Assembly (NCBI RefSeq): GCF_000759475.1
Contig: NZ_CP009454.1
Coordinates: 3,968,001-4,032,000 of the forward strand
Direction of reading: 5' to 3'
Length of the DNA: 64,000 nucleotides
Source: Pantoea rwandensis
GTDB lineage: Bacteria; Pseudomonadota; Gammaproteobacteria; Enterobacterales; Enterobacteriaceae
Part shown: positions 1 to 9,501 of the stretch, in pieces
Position numbering within the stretch: position 1 is the stretch's first letter
How the letters are laid out: every line of letters starts with the position of its first letter
Made by a program: the position numbers and the translations under genes
The notes under the pieces: model-generated
Told to the model about the DNA's origin: nothing
What the model saw: only the letters and a program-made list of their open reading frames with translations
Database searches by the model: none

Positions 1-622
1 CCTCAAAGATACTGGCGCGGTGACCGCTCACTTTCGCCAGCATTTCCCGGCGAGCGTAAAGCAATTCGAAATTCTGACGGACGTTTTGTTCCAGCATAGG
101 GCCCATGGAACGCAGCAAATGTAAAAGCACCACATTATGGGCGGCTTCTGTGACAGCGATCTGATACTTCATCACTGCATCTGCTTCGGCATCCAGATCG
201 CCGCTATCCTGCGCCTGTTGGATGTGAACATGGCAGTCGCGGATACGCTGCAAGTCTTCATCCGTGCCACGTAGCGCCGCATAATAGGCAGCAACACCTT
301 CCAGTGCGTGACGGGTTTCCAGCAGGTCAAACTGGGATTCTGGATGTTCGGCAAGCAGGCTGACTAAGGGATCGCTCATGCTTTGCCAGAGATTTGTTTG
401 CACGAAGGTACCACCGCCCTGACGGCGTAGCAGCAGGCCTTTGGCTTCCAGGCTCTGAATTGCTTCGCGCAGGGATGGACGTGAGACATCAAACTGTTTC
501 GCCAGTTCGCGCTCGGGGAGAAGCTTTTCACCTGGCTGGAGCGTCCCTTCCATAATGAGAGACTCCAACTGTTGCTCGATCGCATCGGAGAGCTTGGGTT
601 GGCGAATTTTACTGTAAGCCAT
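1..622 (-). CDS. pdhR: Pyruvate dehydrogenase complex repressor PdhR (C-terminus outside window)
   Basis: GntR-family (FadR subfamily) repressor that senses pyruvate and controls the pdhR-aceEF-lpd operon. The gene runs off the left edge, so only about 207 codons are present; E. coli PdhR has 254 residues. The ATG at 622-620 begins [20 protein letters not shown], as in the family. The winged helix-turn-helix fills about residues 9-75, with the typical GntR stretch [21 protein letters not shown] sequence, then the FCD effector domain starts near residue 95. It is divergent from aroP, as in E. coli, and aceE is expected just beyond position 1. The perfect palindrome at 654-670 upstream of the start indicates autoregulation. 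Confidence 0.95.
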   Translation of the reverse strand, partial: MAYSKIRQPKLSDAIEQQLESLIMEGTLQPGEKLLPERELAKQFDVSRPSLREAIQSLEAKGLLLRRQGGGTFVQTNLWQSMSDPLVSLLAEHPESQFDLLETRHALEGVAAYYAALRGTDEDLQRIRDCHVHIQQAQDSGDLDAEADAVMKYQIAVTEAAHNVVLLHLLRSMGPMLEQNVRQNFELLYARREMLAKVSGHRASIFE

Positions 623-653
623 CTTCCCTTCTTATGTGAATACGTCCGGAGTA

Positions 654-670
654 AATTGGTAATACCAATT
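654..670. promoter_or_regulatory. PdhR operator
   Basis: AATTGGTAATACCAATT is a perfect 17-base palindrome lying 31 bases upstream of the pdhR start codon. It matches the known PdhR recognition pattern ATTGGTnnnACCAAT. This supports pyruvate-responsive autoregulation of pdhR and the downstream aceEF genes. Confidence 0.85.
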
Positions 671-1052
671 GAAAAATGGTGCCCGTAAAGTAACAAAGTA
701 TTCACCTTGTGTCTATATGGCAGGCATCACACTTCCGGGGTATATCGCTGTTACAGCGCGCTAACTTACCGTGATAAAGGCATATATTTGCTACGTAAGT
801 GAATTGTTAACAGATTTCACTTTTACCAAACCTTACACTGAGTTAGCCCTAAGCCTGACAGGCAAACATAAGGGAAAGCTATTCGTGTTTATTGATTTTT
901 CATGTCAGAAATAGCGCGAGCGATACCTAGTGGATAGTGCTGCTTTTTCAGCCATCTCTCAGCACAAAAAGCAAAAGCAGGTGCAAAGCGGCGCGCTTAT
1001 CACTATTCTGGTCGCCATGGTAGTTTCAGCATGCACACAGCACGCCAAATAC

Positions 1053-1070
1053 CGTAAAGAAAAGAATACA
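1053..1070 (+). promoter_or_regulatory. Candidate TyrR box upstream of aroP
   Basis: CGTAAAGAAAAGAATACA matches the TyrR consensus TGTAAA-N6-TTTACA at 9 of 12 defined positions, including the G and C at the required spacing. A second GTAA/TTAC inverted pair follows at about 1075-1089 but with one base less spacing. E. coli aroP is repressed by TyrR through paired boxes here, so the position is right. The match alone is weak. Confidence 0.35.
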
Positions 1071-1134
1071 TTGCGTAAAACAGCCTTACAGTGCGCGCAC
1101 TGCAGGTGCACAATAACAACATCACGAGGTTTGT

Positions 1135-2490
1135 ATGGAACAACAGCATGGCGAATCGCTGCACCGCGGCCTGAAAAATCGCCATATTCAGCTGATTGCG
1201 CTGGGCGGTGCCGTGGGTACTGGCCTGTTTCTGGGCAGCGCATCAGTGATTAAATCGGCCGGCCCGGCCGTGATTCTCGGTTATGCAATTGCAGGATTTA
1301 TTGCCTTTCTGATTATGCGCCAGTTAGGTGAAATGGTAGTGGAGGAGCCGGTCGCCGGCAGCTTCAGCCACTTCGCTTACAAATACTGGGGCAACTTTGC
1401 CGGTTTTGCCTCAGGCTGGAACTACTGGGTGCTGTACGTTTTGGTCGCGATGGCCGAACTGAGTGCCGTCGGTAAATACATCCAATTCTGGTATCCCGAA
1501 TTCCCTACCTGGGCCAGTGCGGCGATCTTCTTCGTCGTCATTAACGCCATCAACCTGACCAACGTTAAAGTGTTCGGAGAAATGGAGTTCTGGTTCGCGA
1601 TCATCAAGGTTGTCGCGGTTATCGGCATGATCCTGTTCGGCGGCTGGCTGCTGTTCAGCGGCAACGCCGGCCCGCAGGCCAGCGTAACCAACCTATGGAG
1701 CCAGGGTGGTTTCCTGCCACACGGTATGACCGGCCTGGTGATGATGATGGCGATCATTATGTTCTCGTTTGGTGGTCTTGAGCTGGTGGGTATCACGGCG
1801 GCTGAGGCTGACAATCCGCAAGAGAGCATCCCGAAAGCCACTAATCAGGTACTGTGGCGTATCCTGATTTTCTATATTGGTTCACTGGCGGTGTTGCTGT
1901 CATTGATGCCATGGACGCGCGTCACCGAAGAGACCAGCCCGTTCGTGCTGATCTTCCATGAATTGGGTGATGCACTGGTAGCGAATGCCCTGAACGTGGT
2001 GATCCTGACAGCCGCGCTGTCGGTCTATAACAGTTGCGTGTATTGCAACAGCCGTATGCTGTTCGGCTTAGCGCAGCAGGGCAATGCGCCAAAAGCGCTG
2101 CTCAATGTTGATAAACGCGGCGTGCCAGTTGCTACGATTCTGGTGTCTGCAGTCGCCACAGCGCTGTGCGTCCTGATCAACTACCTGATGCCGGGTGAAG
2201 CGTTTGGCCTGCTGATGTCACTGGTGGTTTCTGCGCTGGTAATCAACTGGGCGATGATCAGCCTGGCACACATGAAATTCCGCAAGAAGAAAGACCAGCA
2301 GGGTGTGACCACGCGCTTTAAAGCGGTGCTCTATCCGTTTGGTAACTGGCTCTGCCTGGCCTTCATGGCGGCAGTACTGGTGATCATGGCGATCACACCA
2401 GGTATGGCGATTTCTGTGTGGCTGATTCCTGTCTGGATCATTATCCTGGCAGTGGGTTACACCATCAAAAATAAAGTGCAAAAAGCCTAA
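1135..2490 (+). CDS. aroP: Aromatic amino acid permease AroP
   Basis: Inner-membrane transporter of the amino acid-polyamine-organocation superfamily that imports phenylalanine, tyrosine and tryptophan with protons. The protein has 451 residues, close to the 457 of E. coli AroP, and should have 12 membrane segments. The N-terminal consensus GGAVGTGLFLGSAS and the stretch SFGGLELVGITAAEADNP are typical of the family and nearly identical to AroP. PheP is the main alternative, but neighbourhood (divergent from pdhR) and sequence favour AroP. The start follows ACGAGG by six bases. A hairpin terminator follows directly, so it is probably a single-gene transcript under TyrR control. Confidence 0.95.
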   Translation: MEQQHGESLHRGLKNRHIQLIALGGAVGTGLFLGSASVIKSAGPAVILGYAIAGFIAFLIMRQLGEMVVEEPVAGSFSHFAYKYWGNFAGFASGWNYWVLYVLVAMAELSAVGKYIQFWYPEFPTWASAAIFFVVINAINLTNVKVFGEMEFWFAIIKVVAVIGMILFGGWLLFSGNAGPQASVTNLWSQGGFLPHGMTGLVMMMAIIMFSFGGLELVGITAAEADNPQESIPKATNQVLWRILIFYIGSLAVLLSLMPWTRVTEETSPFVLIFHELGDALVANALNVVILTAALSVYNSCVYCNSRMLFGLAQQGNAPKALLNVDKRGVPVATILVSAVATALCVLINYLMPGEAFGLLMSLVVSALVINWAMISLAHMKFRKKKDQQGVTTRFKAVLYPFGNWLCLAFMAAVLVIMAITPGMAISVWLIPVWIIILAVGYTIKNKVQKA

Positions 2491-2498
2491 TGTATGCC

Positions 2499-2526
2499 CT
2501 TGCCCGGCGCGCCGTCGCCGGGCAAG
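2499..2526 (+). terminator. Hairpin terminator after aroP
   Basis: CTTGCCCGGC (2499-2508) and GCCGGGCAAG (2517-2526) form a perfect 10-base-pair stem with an eight-base loop, starting eight bases after the aroP stop. The downstream tract CTTCTCG is poor in T, so termination may be imperfect. Confidence 0.65.
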
Positions 2527-2622
2527 CTTCTCGATCTGCCTCACACTTTTCTACGCCCACCTGTTTTGTCCATCTACGTGACCAATTGTTCCCCAGCAGG
2601 TTACTGATTTAACGCTGATAAT

Positions 2623-2650
2623 TTCGTCTCACCTTGTCGCTGGAGACGAA
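2623..2650 (+). promoter_or_regulatory. Inverted repeat covering the ribosome binding site of the GPH transporter gene
   Basis: TTCGTCTC (2623-2630) and GAGACGAA (2643-2650) are perfect inverted repeats with a 12-base loop. The right arm contains the Shine-Dalgarno GGAGA and stops two bases before the ATG at 2653. In RNA the stem would hide the ribosome binding site; in DNA the palindrome could be an operator. No regulator gene is adjacent. Confidence 0.5.
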
Positions 2651-2652
2651 CA

Positions 2653-4059
2653 ATGAAAGGCGCAGCACTCTCATTCAGAGAGAAACTGGGATACGGCATG
2701 GGCGATGCCGGATGTAATATGATCGGCGGCGCGATCATGCTTTTCCTTAACTATTTTTACACCGATGTGTTTGGCCTTGCGCCTGCGCTGGTCGGTACAC
2801 TGCTACTTTCTGTTCGCGTGCTGGATGCGGTCACCGATCCGATTATGGGCGCCATCGCCGATCGTACTCAAAGCCGCTGGGGACGATTCCGCCCGTGGCT
2901 ACTGTGGGTTTCCGTACCTTATGTGCTGTTCAGCGTGTTGATGTTCACCACCCCAGACTGGAGTTATGACAACAAAGTTATCTGGGCCTTTGTCACCTAC
3001 TTCCTGATGTCGCTAACCTACACCGCCATCAATATTCCTTACTGCTCGCTGGGCGGTGTGATCACCAACGATCCCGGTGAGCGTGTGTCCTGCCAATCTT
3101 ACCGCTTTGTGATGGTTGGCGTGGCGACACTGATTCTGTCGCTATCACTGCTACCGATGGCCGAGTGGTTTGGCGGTGACAATAAAGCGCGCGGGTATCA
3201 GATGGCGATGAGCGTGCTGGCGCTGATAGGTCTGGTGATGTTCCTGTTCTGTTTTGCCACGGTACGCGAACGGATTCGTCCAGCCGCGCCCAGTAATGAT
3301 GATTTGAAGAAAGACCTGCGTGACGTCTGGAAGAACGATCAATGGGTGCGCATTCTCCTCCTCACCTTCTGCAATGTTTGTCCCGGCTTTATCCGCATGG
3401 CCGCCACCATGTATTACGTTACCTGGGTGATGGGGCAATCCACGCATTTTGCCACGCTGTTTATTAGCCTGGGTGTGATTGGCATGATGTTCGGCAGTAC
3501 GCTGGCAAAAATCCTCACCGACCGCTGGTGCAAGCTGAAGGTTTTTTTCTGGACCAATATCGCGCTGGCGCTCTTCTCCTGCGGTTTCTATTGGATTGAT
3601 CCTCACGCGACTGTGGCAGTAGTTGTCGCTTACTTCCTGCTTAATATCCTGCATCAAATCCCGTCGCCACTGCATTGGTCGCTGATGGCGGATGTCGATG
3701 ATTATGGCGAATGGAAAACGGGGAAACGTATCACCGGCATGAGCTTTTCCGGCAATCTGTTCTTCCTGAAAGTCGGCCTGGCTGTGGCTGGCGCGATGGT
3801 CGGTTTCCTGCTCTCTATCTATGGGTATGACGCAAGCGCTCAACAGCAACAGCCTTCGGCCATCAACGGCATCATGCTGCTGTTTACCGTGATTCCCGGT
3901 GTCGGCTATCTGATCACCGCCGGTGTGGTGCGCTTGCTGAAGGTGGATCGCAAACTCATGCGCATCATTCAGGATGATCTTGCGCTACGCCGTGCCAACG
4001 CACGTGAATTATCCCCTGCCTCACTGACTGTCGCCCCGCAACCTGGAGAGATCAAATGA
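2653..4059 (+). CDS. GPH-family glycoside/pentoside/hexuronide symporter
   Basis: Twelve-segment inner-membrane sugar:cation symporter of the glycoside-pentoside-hexuronide family (MelB, XynP and YicJ relatives). It has 468 residues. The family signature is clear near the N-terminus: YGMGDAG, then DPIMGAIADRTQSRWGRFRP after the second segment. Its start codon follows GGAGACGAAC. The gene overlaps the next one, a GH43 glycosidase, by four bases (ATGA), so the two are probably translated together and the substrate is likely an arabinose- or xylose-containing oligosaccharide; this is inferred from the partner only. The pair is not present between aroP and ampE in E. coli, so it is accessory here. 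Confidence 0.85.
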   Translation: MKGAALSFREKLGYGMGDAGCNMIGGAIMLFLNYFYTDVFGLAPALVGTLLLSVRVLDAVTDPIMGAIADRTQSRWGRFRPWLLWVSVPYVLFSVLMFTTPDWSYDNKVIWAFVTYFLMSLTYTAINIPYCSLGGVITNDPGERVSCQSYRFVMVGVATLILSLSLLPMAEWFGGDNKARGYQMAMSVLALIGLVMFLFCFATVRERIRPAAPSNDDLKKDLRDVWKNDQWVRILLLTFCNVCPGFIRMAATMYYVTWVMGQSTHFATLFISLGVIGMMFGSTLAKILTDRWCKLKVFFWTNIALALFSCGFYWIDPHATVAVVVAYFLLNILHQIPSPLHWSLMADVDDYGEWKTGKRITGMSFSGNLFFLKVGLAVAGAMVGFLLSIYGYDASAQQQQPSAINGIMLLFTVIPGVGYLITAGVVRLLKVDRKLMRIIQDDLALRRANARELSPASLTVAPQPGEIK

Positions 4060-5009
4060 GCTGGCCAAATCCCTTTATTACCCAACGCGCCGATCCATTT
4101 ATCCTGCGTCATGGCGCAGGCTACTACTTCGTGGCATCGGTGCCAGAGTATGACCGACTCGAAATTCGTCACGCTGACACGCTGAACGGCCTGATTGAGG
4201 CCGAAACGGTGACGGTGTGGCGTAAACCCGATACCGGACCCTTCAGTGCGTTGATTTGGGCACCCGAACTGCATCATATCAATGGGCAGTGGGTGATTTA
4301 CTTTGCTGCTGCCCCAACGCGCGACATCAAAGATGGTCTGTTTCAGCATCGCATGTATGCGCTGGTGTGTGATGACAACGATCCGCTTTCCGGCCACTGG
4401 CAACCTGTTCGCCGTGTGTTTACCCCAATCGACTCTTTCTCGCTCGATGCGACGCATTTCGTGCATCAGGGCAAAAACTGGTATCTGTGGGCACAGAAGG
4501 ATCCCGCTATTCCGGGCAATTCCAATCTCTATCTCGCGGAATTGCTGAATCCCTGGACGCTGAAAAGCGCACCGGTGATGCTCAGCCGGCCGGAGTATGA
4601 GTGGGAGTGCGCAGGCTTTAGCGTCAATGAGGGCCCAGCGGTTATTCAGCACGGCGATCGGCTGTTTGTCACCTATTCCGCCAGCGCAACTGATGAGAAT
4701 TACTGTCTGGGAATACTCAGCATCGACATGATGGCCGATCCCCTCGACAGCACTGCCTGGCAGAAATCTGCGCGTCCAGTCTTCACCACCAGTTGGGAAA
4801 ATCAACAGTATGGGCCGGGGCATAACAGCTTTACGCGGGACGAAAAAGGCAGGGATGTGCTGGTGTATCACGCACGGAATTACACTGAAATTGAAGGCGA
4901 TCCGTTATGGGATCCGAACCGCCATACACGACTGAAGTACATCGAATGGCGTGAAGACGGCACACCGGATTTCGGTGTACCGCCAGCCGATCACACCAGC
5001 GTGCCGTAA
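4056..5009 (+). CDS. Glycoside hydrolase family 43 protein (putative arabinofuranosidase/xylosidase)
   Basis: A 317-residue cytoplasmic protein without signal peptide that resembles the five-bladed propeller enzymes of GH43. The three expected acidic residues are visible: Asp13 in QRADPFIL (general base), Asp131 in LDATHF (pKa modulator) and Glu192 in NEGPAVI (general acid). The lack of a signal peptide fits cleavage of oligosaccharides after import by the preceding symporter, with which it overlaps by ATGA. The exact substrate cannot be read from sequence; alpha-L-arabinofuranosides and beta-xylosides are the usual ones. Its last 19 bases overlap the convergent ampE tail, so the insert abuts ampE without a spacer or terminator. 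Confidence 0.8.
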   Translation: MSWPNPFITQRADPFILRHGAGYYFVASVPEYDRLEIRHADTLNGLIEAETVTVWRKPDTGPFSALIWAPELHHINGQWVIYFAAAPTRDIKDGLFQHRMYALVCDDNDPLSGHWQPVRRVFTPIDSFSLDATHFVHQGKNWYLWAQKDPAIPGNSNLYLAELLNPWTLKSAPVMLSRPEYEWECAGFSVNEGPAVIQHGDRLFVTYSASATDENYCLGILSIDMMADPLDSTAWQKSARPVFTTSWENQQYGPGHNSFTRDEKGRDVLVYHARNYTEIEGDPLWDPNRHTRLKYIEWREDGTPDFGVPPADHTSVP

Positions 5010-5845
5010 ATGGTCAGCAGCGCGACCACGACCACCAGCACTAACGATATCCGCTTCGCCAGCGCCACGGCCACCCGTGGCGTTTCCACTTTATCCATAT
5101 GCGGATCGCGCGCCAGCGAGAACTGCGCCAGACTGGTCAACACCTGATATTGCGAACGATGCCGATCGCTTAGCGAAGCAAACCACGCAGGCAATGCCCG
5201 CTCACCGTGTCCTAACAGCGCATAAGCCACCCCCGCCAGACGCACCGGAATCCAGTCCAGCACGTGCAATATGCTGTCAACCCCAGACTGCGCACGCTCC
5301 AGAGGGGAGTGATGTTTTGCCAGCCAACTCTGCCAGGCGCGCAGGAAGGCATACCCCACCAGTAGCACAGGGCCGTAAGGCCCTCCCACCACAAACCAAA
5401 ACAGTGGCGCGAGGTAAAAGCGGAAGTTAATCCAAATCAGCGCATTTTGTAGCTCACGCAAAAACTCACGCTCACTGCACTCAACGGGCACACCATGAAT
5501 CAGTGTCAGTTCCGCTGCCATGGCCTGATGCGCCGCTTCATCATCGTGGCTGGCGGCTTTCAGGTAGCGATGATAGTGCAGACGCACAGAACCTGCGCCG
5601 ATACACAACAAGCCCACCACAATCCAGAATGCCAGTTGTGCCACGCCAAACAGAATGCCTTTCAGGCTCCACACCAGCAGCCAGACAATCAGCATCGCGA
5701 TGAGGGTCATCACTAACGTGCGCAGCAGTGAAAATCGCTGGCGTCCGCGAAACAGCGGCTCCAGACGATGATCCAGTTGCCAATGCTCACCCAATTTAAA
5801 TAGGCGTTCCCAACCTAACACTAATAACAAGCTAAACAACGTCAT
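4991..5845 (-). CDS. ampE: AmpE membrane protein
   Basis: Inner-membrane protein of 284 residues, the same length as E. coli AmpE, linked to beta-lactamase induction and peptidoglycan recycling sensing with AmpD; its biochemical role remains unsettled. The ATG at 5845 gives [20 protein letters not shown], as in the family; an in-frame ATG 21 codons upstream lies inside the ampD coding end and is less likely. Several hydrophobic segments are visible, including residues about 43-63, 66-84 and the C-terminal segment. It follows ampD by 16 bases and forms one operon with it. Its 3' end overlaps the GH43 gene tail to tail. Confidence 0.93.
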   Translation of the reverse strand: MTLFSLLLVLGWERLFKLGEHWQLDHRLEPLFRGRQRFSLLRTLVMTLIAMLIVWLLVWSLKGILFGVAQLAFWIVVGLLCIGAGSVRLHYHRYLKAASHDDEAAHQAMAAELTLIHGVPVECSEREFLRELQNALIWINFRFYLAPLFWFVVGGPYGPVLLVGYAFLRAWQSWLAKHHSPLERAQSGVDSILHVLDWIPVRLAGVAYALLGHGERALPAWFASLSDRHRSQYQVLTSLAQFSLARDPHMDKVETPRVAVALAKRISLVLVVVVALLTIYGTLV

Positions 5846-5861
5846 ACCTGCTCCTGCTGTT

Positions 5862-6413
5862 TCAGGGATTCTCCTGCCTGATAGACTCTTTATAGCGTAT
5901 CCAGTCAAATGCGGGGCCTGGATCGGTTTTGCGCTGTGGCGCGATATCGCTGTGTCCGGTGATGCGTTCCAGCGTCAGCGGATAGTGCTTAAGCAACAAG
6001 GCCGTGACCTTTTTTAAGGTCTTATACTGCGCGTCGGTGTACAGCAACGTATCTGTGCCTTCCAGCTCAATGCCCATCGAGAAATCATTACAGTTTTCTC
6101 GCCCGGCAAATTGCGACACACCGGCATGCCATGCACGCTGATCAAACGAAACATACTGCACCAACTCACCATCACGACGAATCAGGCAGTGTGCCGCCAC
6201 GCGCAGCTGCGCGATATCGGCAAAATAGGGGTGGGCATCCGGTGGCAAGGTCCCGGTAAACAATTGATCAATCCACGGGCCACCAAATTCACCCGGAGGC
6301 AAACTGATGTTATGAATAATCAGCAACGAGGGAATTTCATTTTCCGGTCGTTGATTAAAGTGCGGCGAGGGCACTTTGCGCGCGCTGGTGATCCAGCCAT
6401 CTTCCAGTTTCAT
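5862..6413 (-). CDS. ampD: 1,6-anhydro-N-acetylmuramyl-L-alanine amidase AmpD
   Basis: Cytoplasmic zinc amidase that removes the peptide from anhydro-muropeptides during cell wall recycling and so keeps AmpC beta-lactamase uninduced. It has 183 residues, equal to E. coli. The zinc ligands are visible: His34 in [10 protein letters not shown], His near 154 in ITGHSDIAP and Asp near 164 in [10 protein letters not shown]. The stretch [16 protein letters not shown] is a hallmark. Cotranscribed with ampE; divergent from nadC across 181 bases. Confidence 0.97.
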   Translation of the reverse strand: MKLEDGWITSARKVPSPHFNQRPENEIPSLLIIHNISLPPGEFGGPWIDQLFTGTLPPDAHPYFADIAQLRVAAHCLIRRDGELVQYVSFDQRAWHAGVSQFAGRENCNDFSMGIELEGTDTLLYTDAQYKTLKKVTALLLKHYPLTLERITGHSDIAPQRKTDPGPAFDWIRYKESIRQENP

Positions 6414-6579
6414 GCTCTAAATCCCAGGCAAAATCAGGCTGAGAATAACATGTTTCCCCTTTTCGGCTTGTGACTTAATGCGAACGGCGATAGTTGTTAA
6501 GGATACTAAACATTTCAGCTATCACGACTGGCAATAGGCCATAAATCAGGCTAAGGTGAGCGCAGTTAAATCCGATTAA

Positions 6580-7491
<912 letters not shown>

Positions 7492-7504
7492 TTTCCCTTC
7501 TCTT

Positions 7505-7526
7505 ACCGCCGCCTCTGCGCGGCGGT
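7505..7526 (+). terminator. Terminator after nadC
   Basis: ACCGCCGC (7505-7512) pairs with GCGGCGGT (7519-7526) over a six-base loop, followed by TTTGTGAG. It lies 13 bases after the nadC stop and separates nadC from the pilus operon. Confidence 0.75.
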
Positions 7527-7669
7527 TTGTGAGTTATCTTCCCATTTACTGTTACTTCTTCTGCAAACGCTGCGATTCATTACATCCTGCCTTCCAGCGT
7601 TAAACAGTCTCACTATCGCTTTCTGACGCCGTTTTCTACCTTAGCCGCTCCACAACCAGGAGCTGAATA

Positions 7670-8113
7670 ATGGATAGACAACAAGGTTTTACCCTCATCG
7701 AACTGATGATAGTGATTGGCATTGTGGCCATTCTTAGTGCTATTGGCCTGCCCAGCTACCAAAATTATCTACAACGCGCCGCGCTGACTGACATGCTGCA
7801 AACCATGGTGCCTTATAAAACCGCCGTGGAACTCTGCGCAATTGAACGTGGCGGCCCCACTCAGTGCCAGGCGGGTACGGGCGGGATTCCTGCTGCCAAA
7901 GGTTCGCGCTAAGTGGCCTCGCTCAGCGTCGTGAATGGCGCAATCACCTTAACGGGTCAGGAGAGTCTTACCGGGTTGAGTGTGGAAATGACACCAATAT
8001 GGAACACCACGGAAGGCACTCTGGACTGGCAACGCAGTTGCACCAGTACCAATGCCAGCCTGCGTGACAGCTGCCTTGAACAGTTCCGCTTCACCGATAA
8101 GGACACGCGCTGA
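7670..8113 (+). pseudogene. ppdD: Prepilin PpdD interrupted by an in-frame TAA
   Basis: Type IV major prepilin homologue. The 5' part encodes a short leader, the prepilin peptidase site with GFTLIELMIV and a hydrophobic N-terminal helix. After 80 codons (MDRQQGFTLIE to AAKGSR) a TAA stop occurs at 7910-7912. The same frame then continues without interruption as VASLSVVNGAITLTGQESL and on to 8113, matching the C-terminal half of E. coli PpdD. In E. coli the residue at the stop position is Tyr (TTRYVSAM), so one base change from TAC or TAT would explain it. The truncated product would lose the pilin head. A GTG directly follows the stop, but no ribosome binding site supports restart. A sequencing error cannot be excluded. 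The frame overlaps hofB by one base (TGATG). Confidence 0.85.
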
Positions 8114-9501
8114 TGCCACAGCCCAACACCCCACTACAGATATTATGTGCACGTTACCAGGCTGTGATGCTTCAGCATGACGCGACATCACTGCGCGTCG
8201 CAGTGGCCGAGACACCCGATCCGCTGCTGCTGGAAGCCCTGCAATTCGCCAGCCAGTGCAAAGTCGAAGTCGAGTGCTGGCCTGCGGCACGACTGGAGCA
8301 ACTCCTGCACAACCCTGATGACTCGGCGACGATACACGAACCGGCCGCCACCGAAACAGCGATTAATGCCGTTGAGCAGATTTTGCGTCAGGCGATCCAA
8401 CGCCGTGCTTCTGACGTGCATTTTGAACCTCAGCAGCACGGGTTACGCGTCCGATTTCGTATTGATGGTGTTTTGCACAAGCTGTCACATTTGCCAGATG
8501 CACCAACGGCTGCGGTGCTTGCCAGACTGAAAATCCTCGGCGGGCTGGATATCGCCGAGCGTCGCTTGCCACAAGATGGGCAATTCACACTGAACCTTGA
8601 CGATCAACAGGCCGCATTTCGCCTCTCTACTTTACCCATTAGTCACGGTGAGAAAGCCGTGGTGAGACTGCTGCAAAGTGAAAACAGCGCGATCACACTG
8701 GATAAACTCGGCATGCCGGTTGCCCAACTCCGGTTACTGAAGCACGCGCTGGCTAAACCTCAGGGACTGATACTGGTCACCGGGCCTACCGGCAGCGGTA
8801 AAACCTTCACTCTCTACAGCGGATTAAGCGCTCTGAATGTGCCGGATAAAAATGTCTGCAGTGTAGAGGATCCCGTTGAAATTCCTTTAGAGGGCATTAA
8901 CCAGACGCAAATCCAACCGCGTAGCGGGCTCGATTTTAACCGTGTACTGCGGGCTCTGCTGCGACAGGATCCGGATGTGATTATGGTGGGTGAAATCCGC
9001 GATGCCGAAACGGCCAGCATTGCCGTTAAAGCGGCGCAGACCGGGCACCTGGTGCTATCAACATTGCACACCAATTCGACGGCGGAAACACTCACTCGTC
9101 TGCGACAGATGGATATTCCCGGTTACTTGCTCGGCCCGGCCTTACAGTTAGTCATCGCGCAGCGTCTGGTACGACGGCTCTGCGAGCACTGCCGCCAGCC
9201 AGCACAGGCCCTGGCACATCTGCCACACGACATTTGGCCTGGCACCTTACAAACCTGGCGCGCCCCAGGCTGTGACCACTGCTTCTCGGGCTATTACGGG
9301 CGTCTGGCGTTATTTGAGGTACTGCCGATGAGTAACAAATTACAAAACGCGATTTCAGCTGATATGCCGCTGGAGCACATTATCTCACTGGCCAGTGAAG
9401 GCGGGATGAAAACCCTGCTCGCCGCCGGGCTGGAGGCTGTGAGTCGCGGTGACACCTCCTTTGAAGAAGTTCAGCGGGTTGTGGGATTGGAGGATGGCTA
9501 A
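8113..9501 (+). CDS. hofB: Type IV pilus assembly ATPase HofB (PilB/GspE family)
   Basis: Cytoplasmic hexameric ATPase that powers pilus polymerisation; 462 residues, like E. coli HofB. Visible in order: an N-terminal domain, the Walker A motif GPTGSGKT near residue 222, the aspartate-box region, Walker B with DPDVIMVGEIRD, the His box GHLVLSTLHTNS, and a zinc-binding tetracysteine formed by CEHC and CDHC in the C-terminal part. It starts inside the ppdD stop codon and its end overlaps hofC by eight bases, so ppdD-hofB-hofC are translated as a unit. The gene is intact although its pilin gene is not. Confidence 0.93.
   Translation: MPQPNTPLQILCARYQAVMLQHDATSLRVAVAETPDPLLLEALQFASQCKVEVECWPAARLEQLLHNPDDSATIHEPAATETAINAVEQILRQAIQRRASDVHFEPQQHGLRVRFRIDGVLHKLSHLPDAPTAAVLARLKILGGLDIAERRLPQDGQFTLNLDDQQAAFRLSTLPISHGEKAVVRLLQSENSAITLDKLGMPVAQLRLLKHALAKPQGLILVTGPTGSGKTFTLYSGLSALNVPDKNVCSVEDPVEIPLEGINQTQIQPRSGLDFNRVLRALLRQDPDVIMVGEIRDAETASIAVKAAQTGHLVLSTLHTNSTAETLTRLRQMDIPGYLLGPALQLVIAQRLVRRLCEHCRQPAQALAHLPHDIWPGTLQTWRAPGCDHCFSGYYGRLALFEVLPMSNKLQNAISADMPLEHIISLASEGGMKTLLAAGLEAVSRGDTSFEEVQRVVGLEDG

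Larger units (their letters stand above)
623..1134. other. Divergent pdhR/aroP intergenic region
   Basis: This gap of about 510 bases separates divergent pdhR and aroP. It holds the PdhR palindrome near pdhR and a candidate TyrR site near aroP. No reading frame here resembles a known protein; one open frame begins near 930 but runs out of frame into aroP and looks like chance. The aroP ribosome binding site is ACGAGG at about 1123-1128. I could not assign the individual promoters with confidence. Confidence 0.6.

Noticed and set aside
930..1253. Open frame upstream of and overlapping aroP
   Set aside because: It starts at a GTG without a ribosome binding site, overlaps aroP out of frame, and resembles nothing I know. 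A regulatory region is the simpler reading.
2499..2526. GC-rich inverted repeat after aroP as a REP/BIME element
   Set aside because: It is a single perfect hairpin next to a stop codon, no second copy occurs in the window, and it lacks the known REP consensus. A terminator is more likely.
3151..3849. 232-codon open frame opposite the GPH transporter
   Set aside because: It is antisense to a clear membrane transporter and has no recognisable domain or membrane segments of its own.
3969..4871. 300-codon open frame opposite the GH43 gene
   Set aside because: It is antisense to a gene with intact catalytic residues and reads as low-similarity sequence; typical of antisense frames in GC-rich coding DNA.
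5846..5908. Longer ampE from an upstream ATG at 5908
   Set aside because: The added 21 residues would be coded inside the ampD end, while the ATG at 5845 matches the E. coli start and length.
7913..8113. Separate small gene starting at GTG after the ppdD stop
   Set aside because: It is in the same frame as ppdD and aligns with the PpdD C-terminal half. No ribosome binding site precedes the GTG, so it is better read as the remainder of the broken gene.
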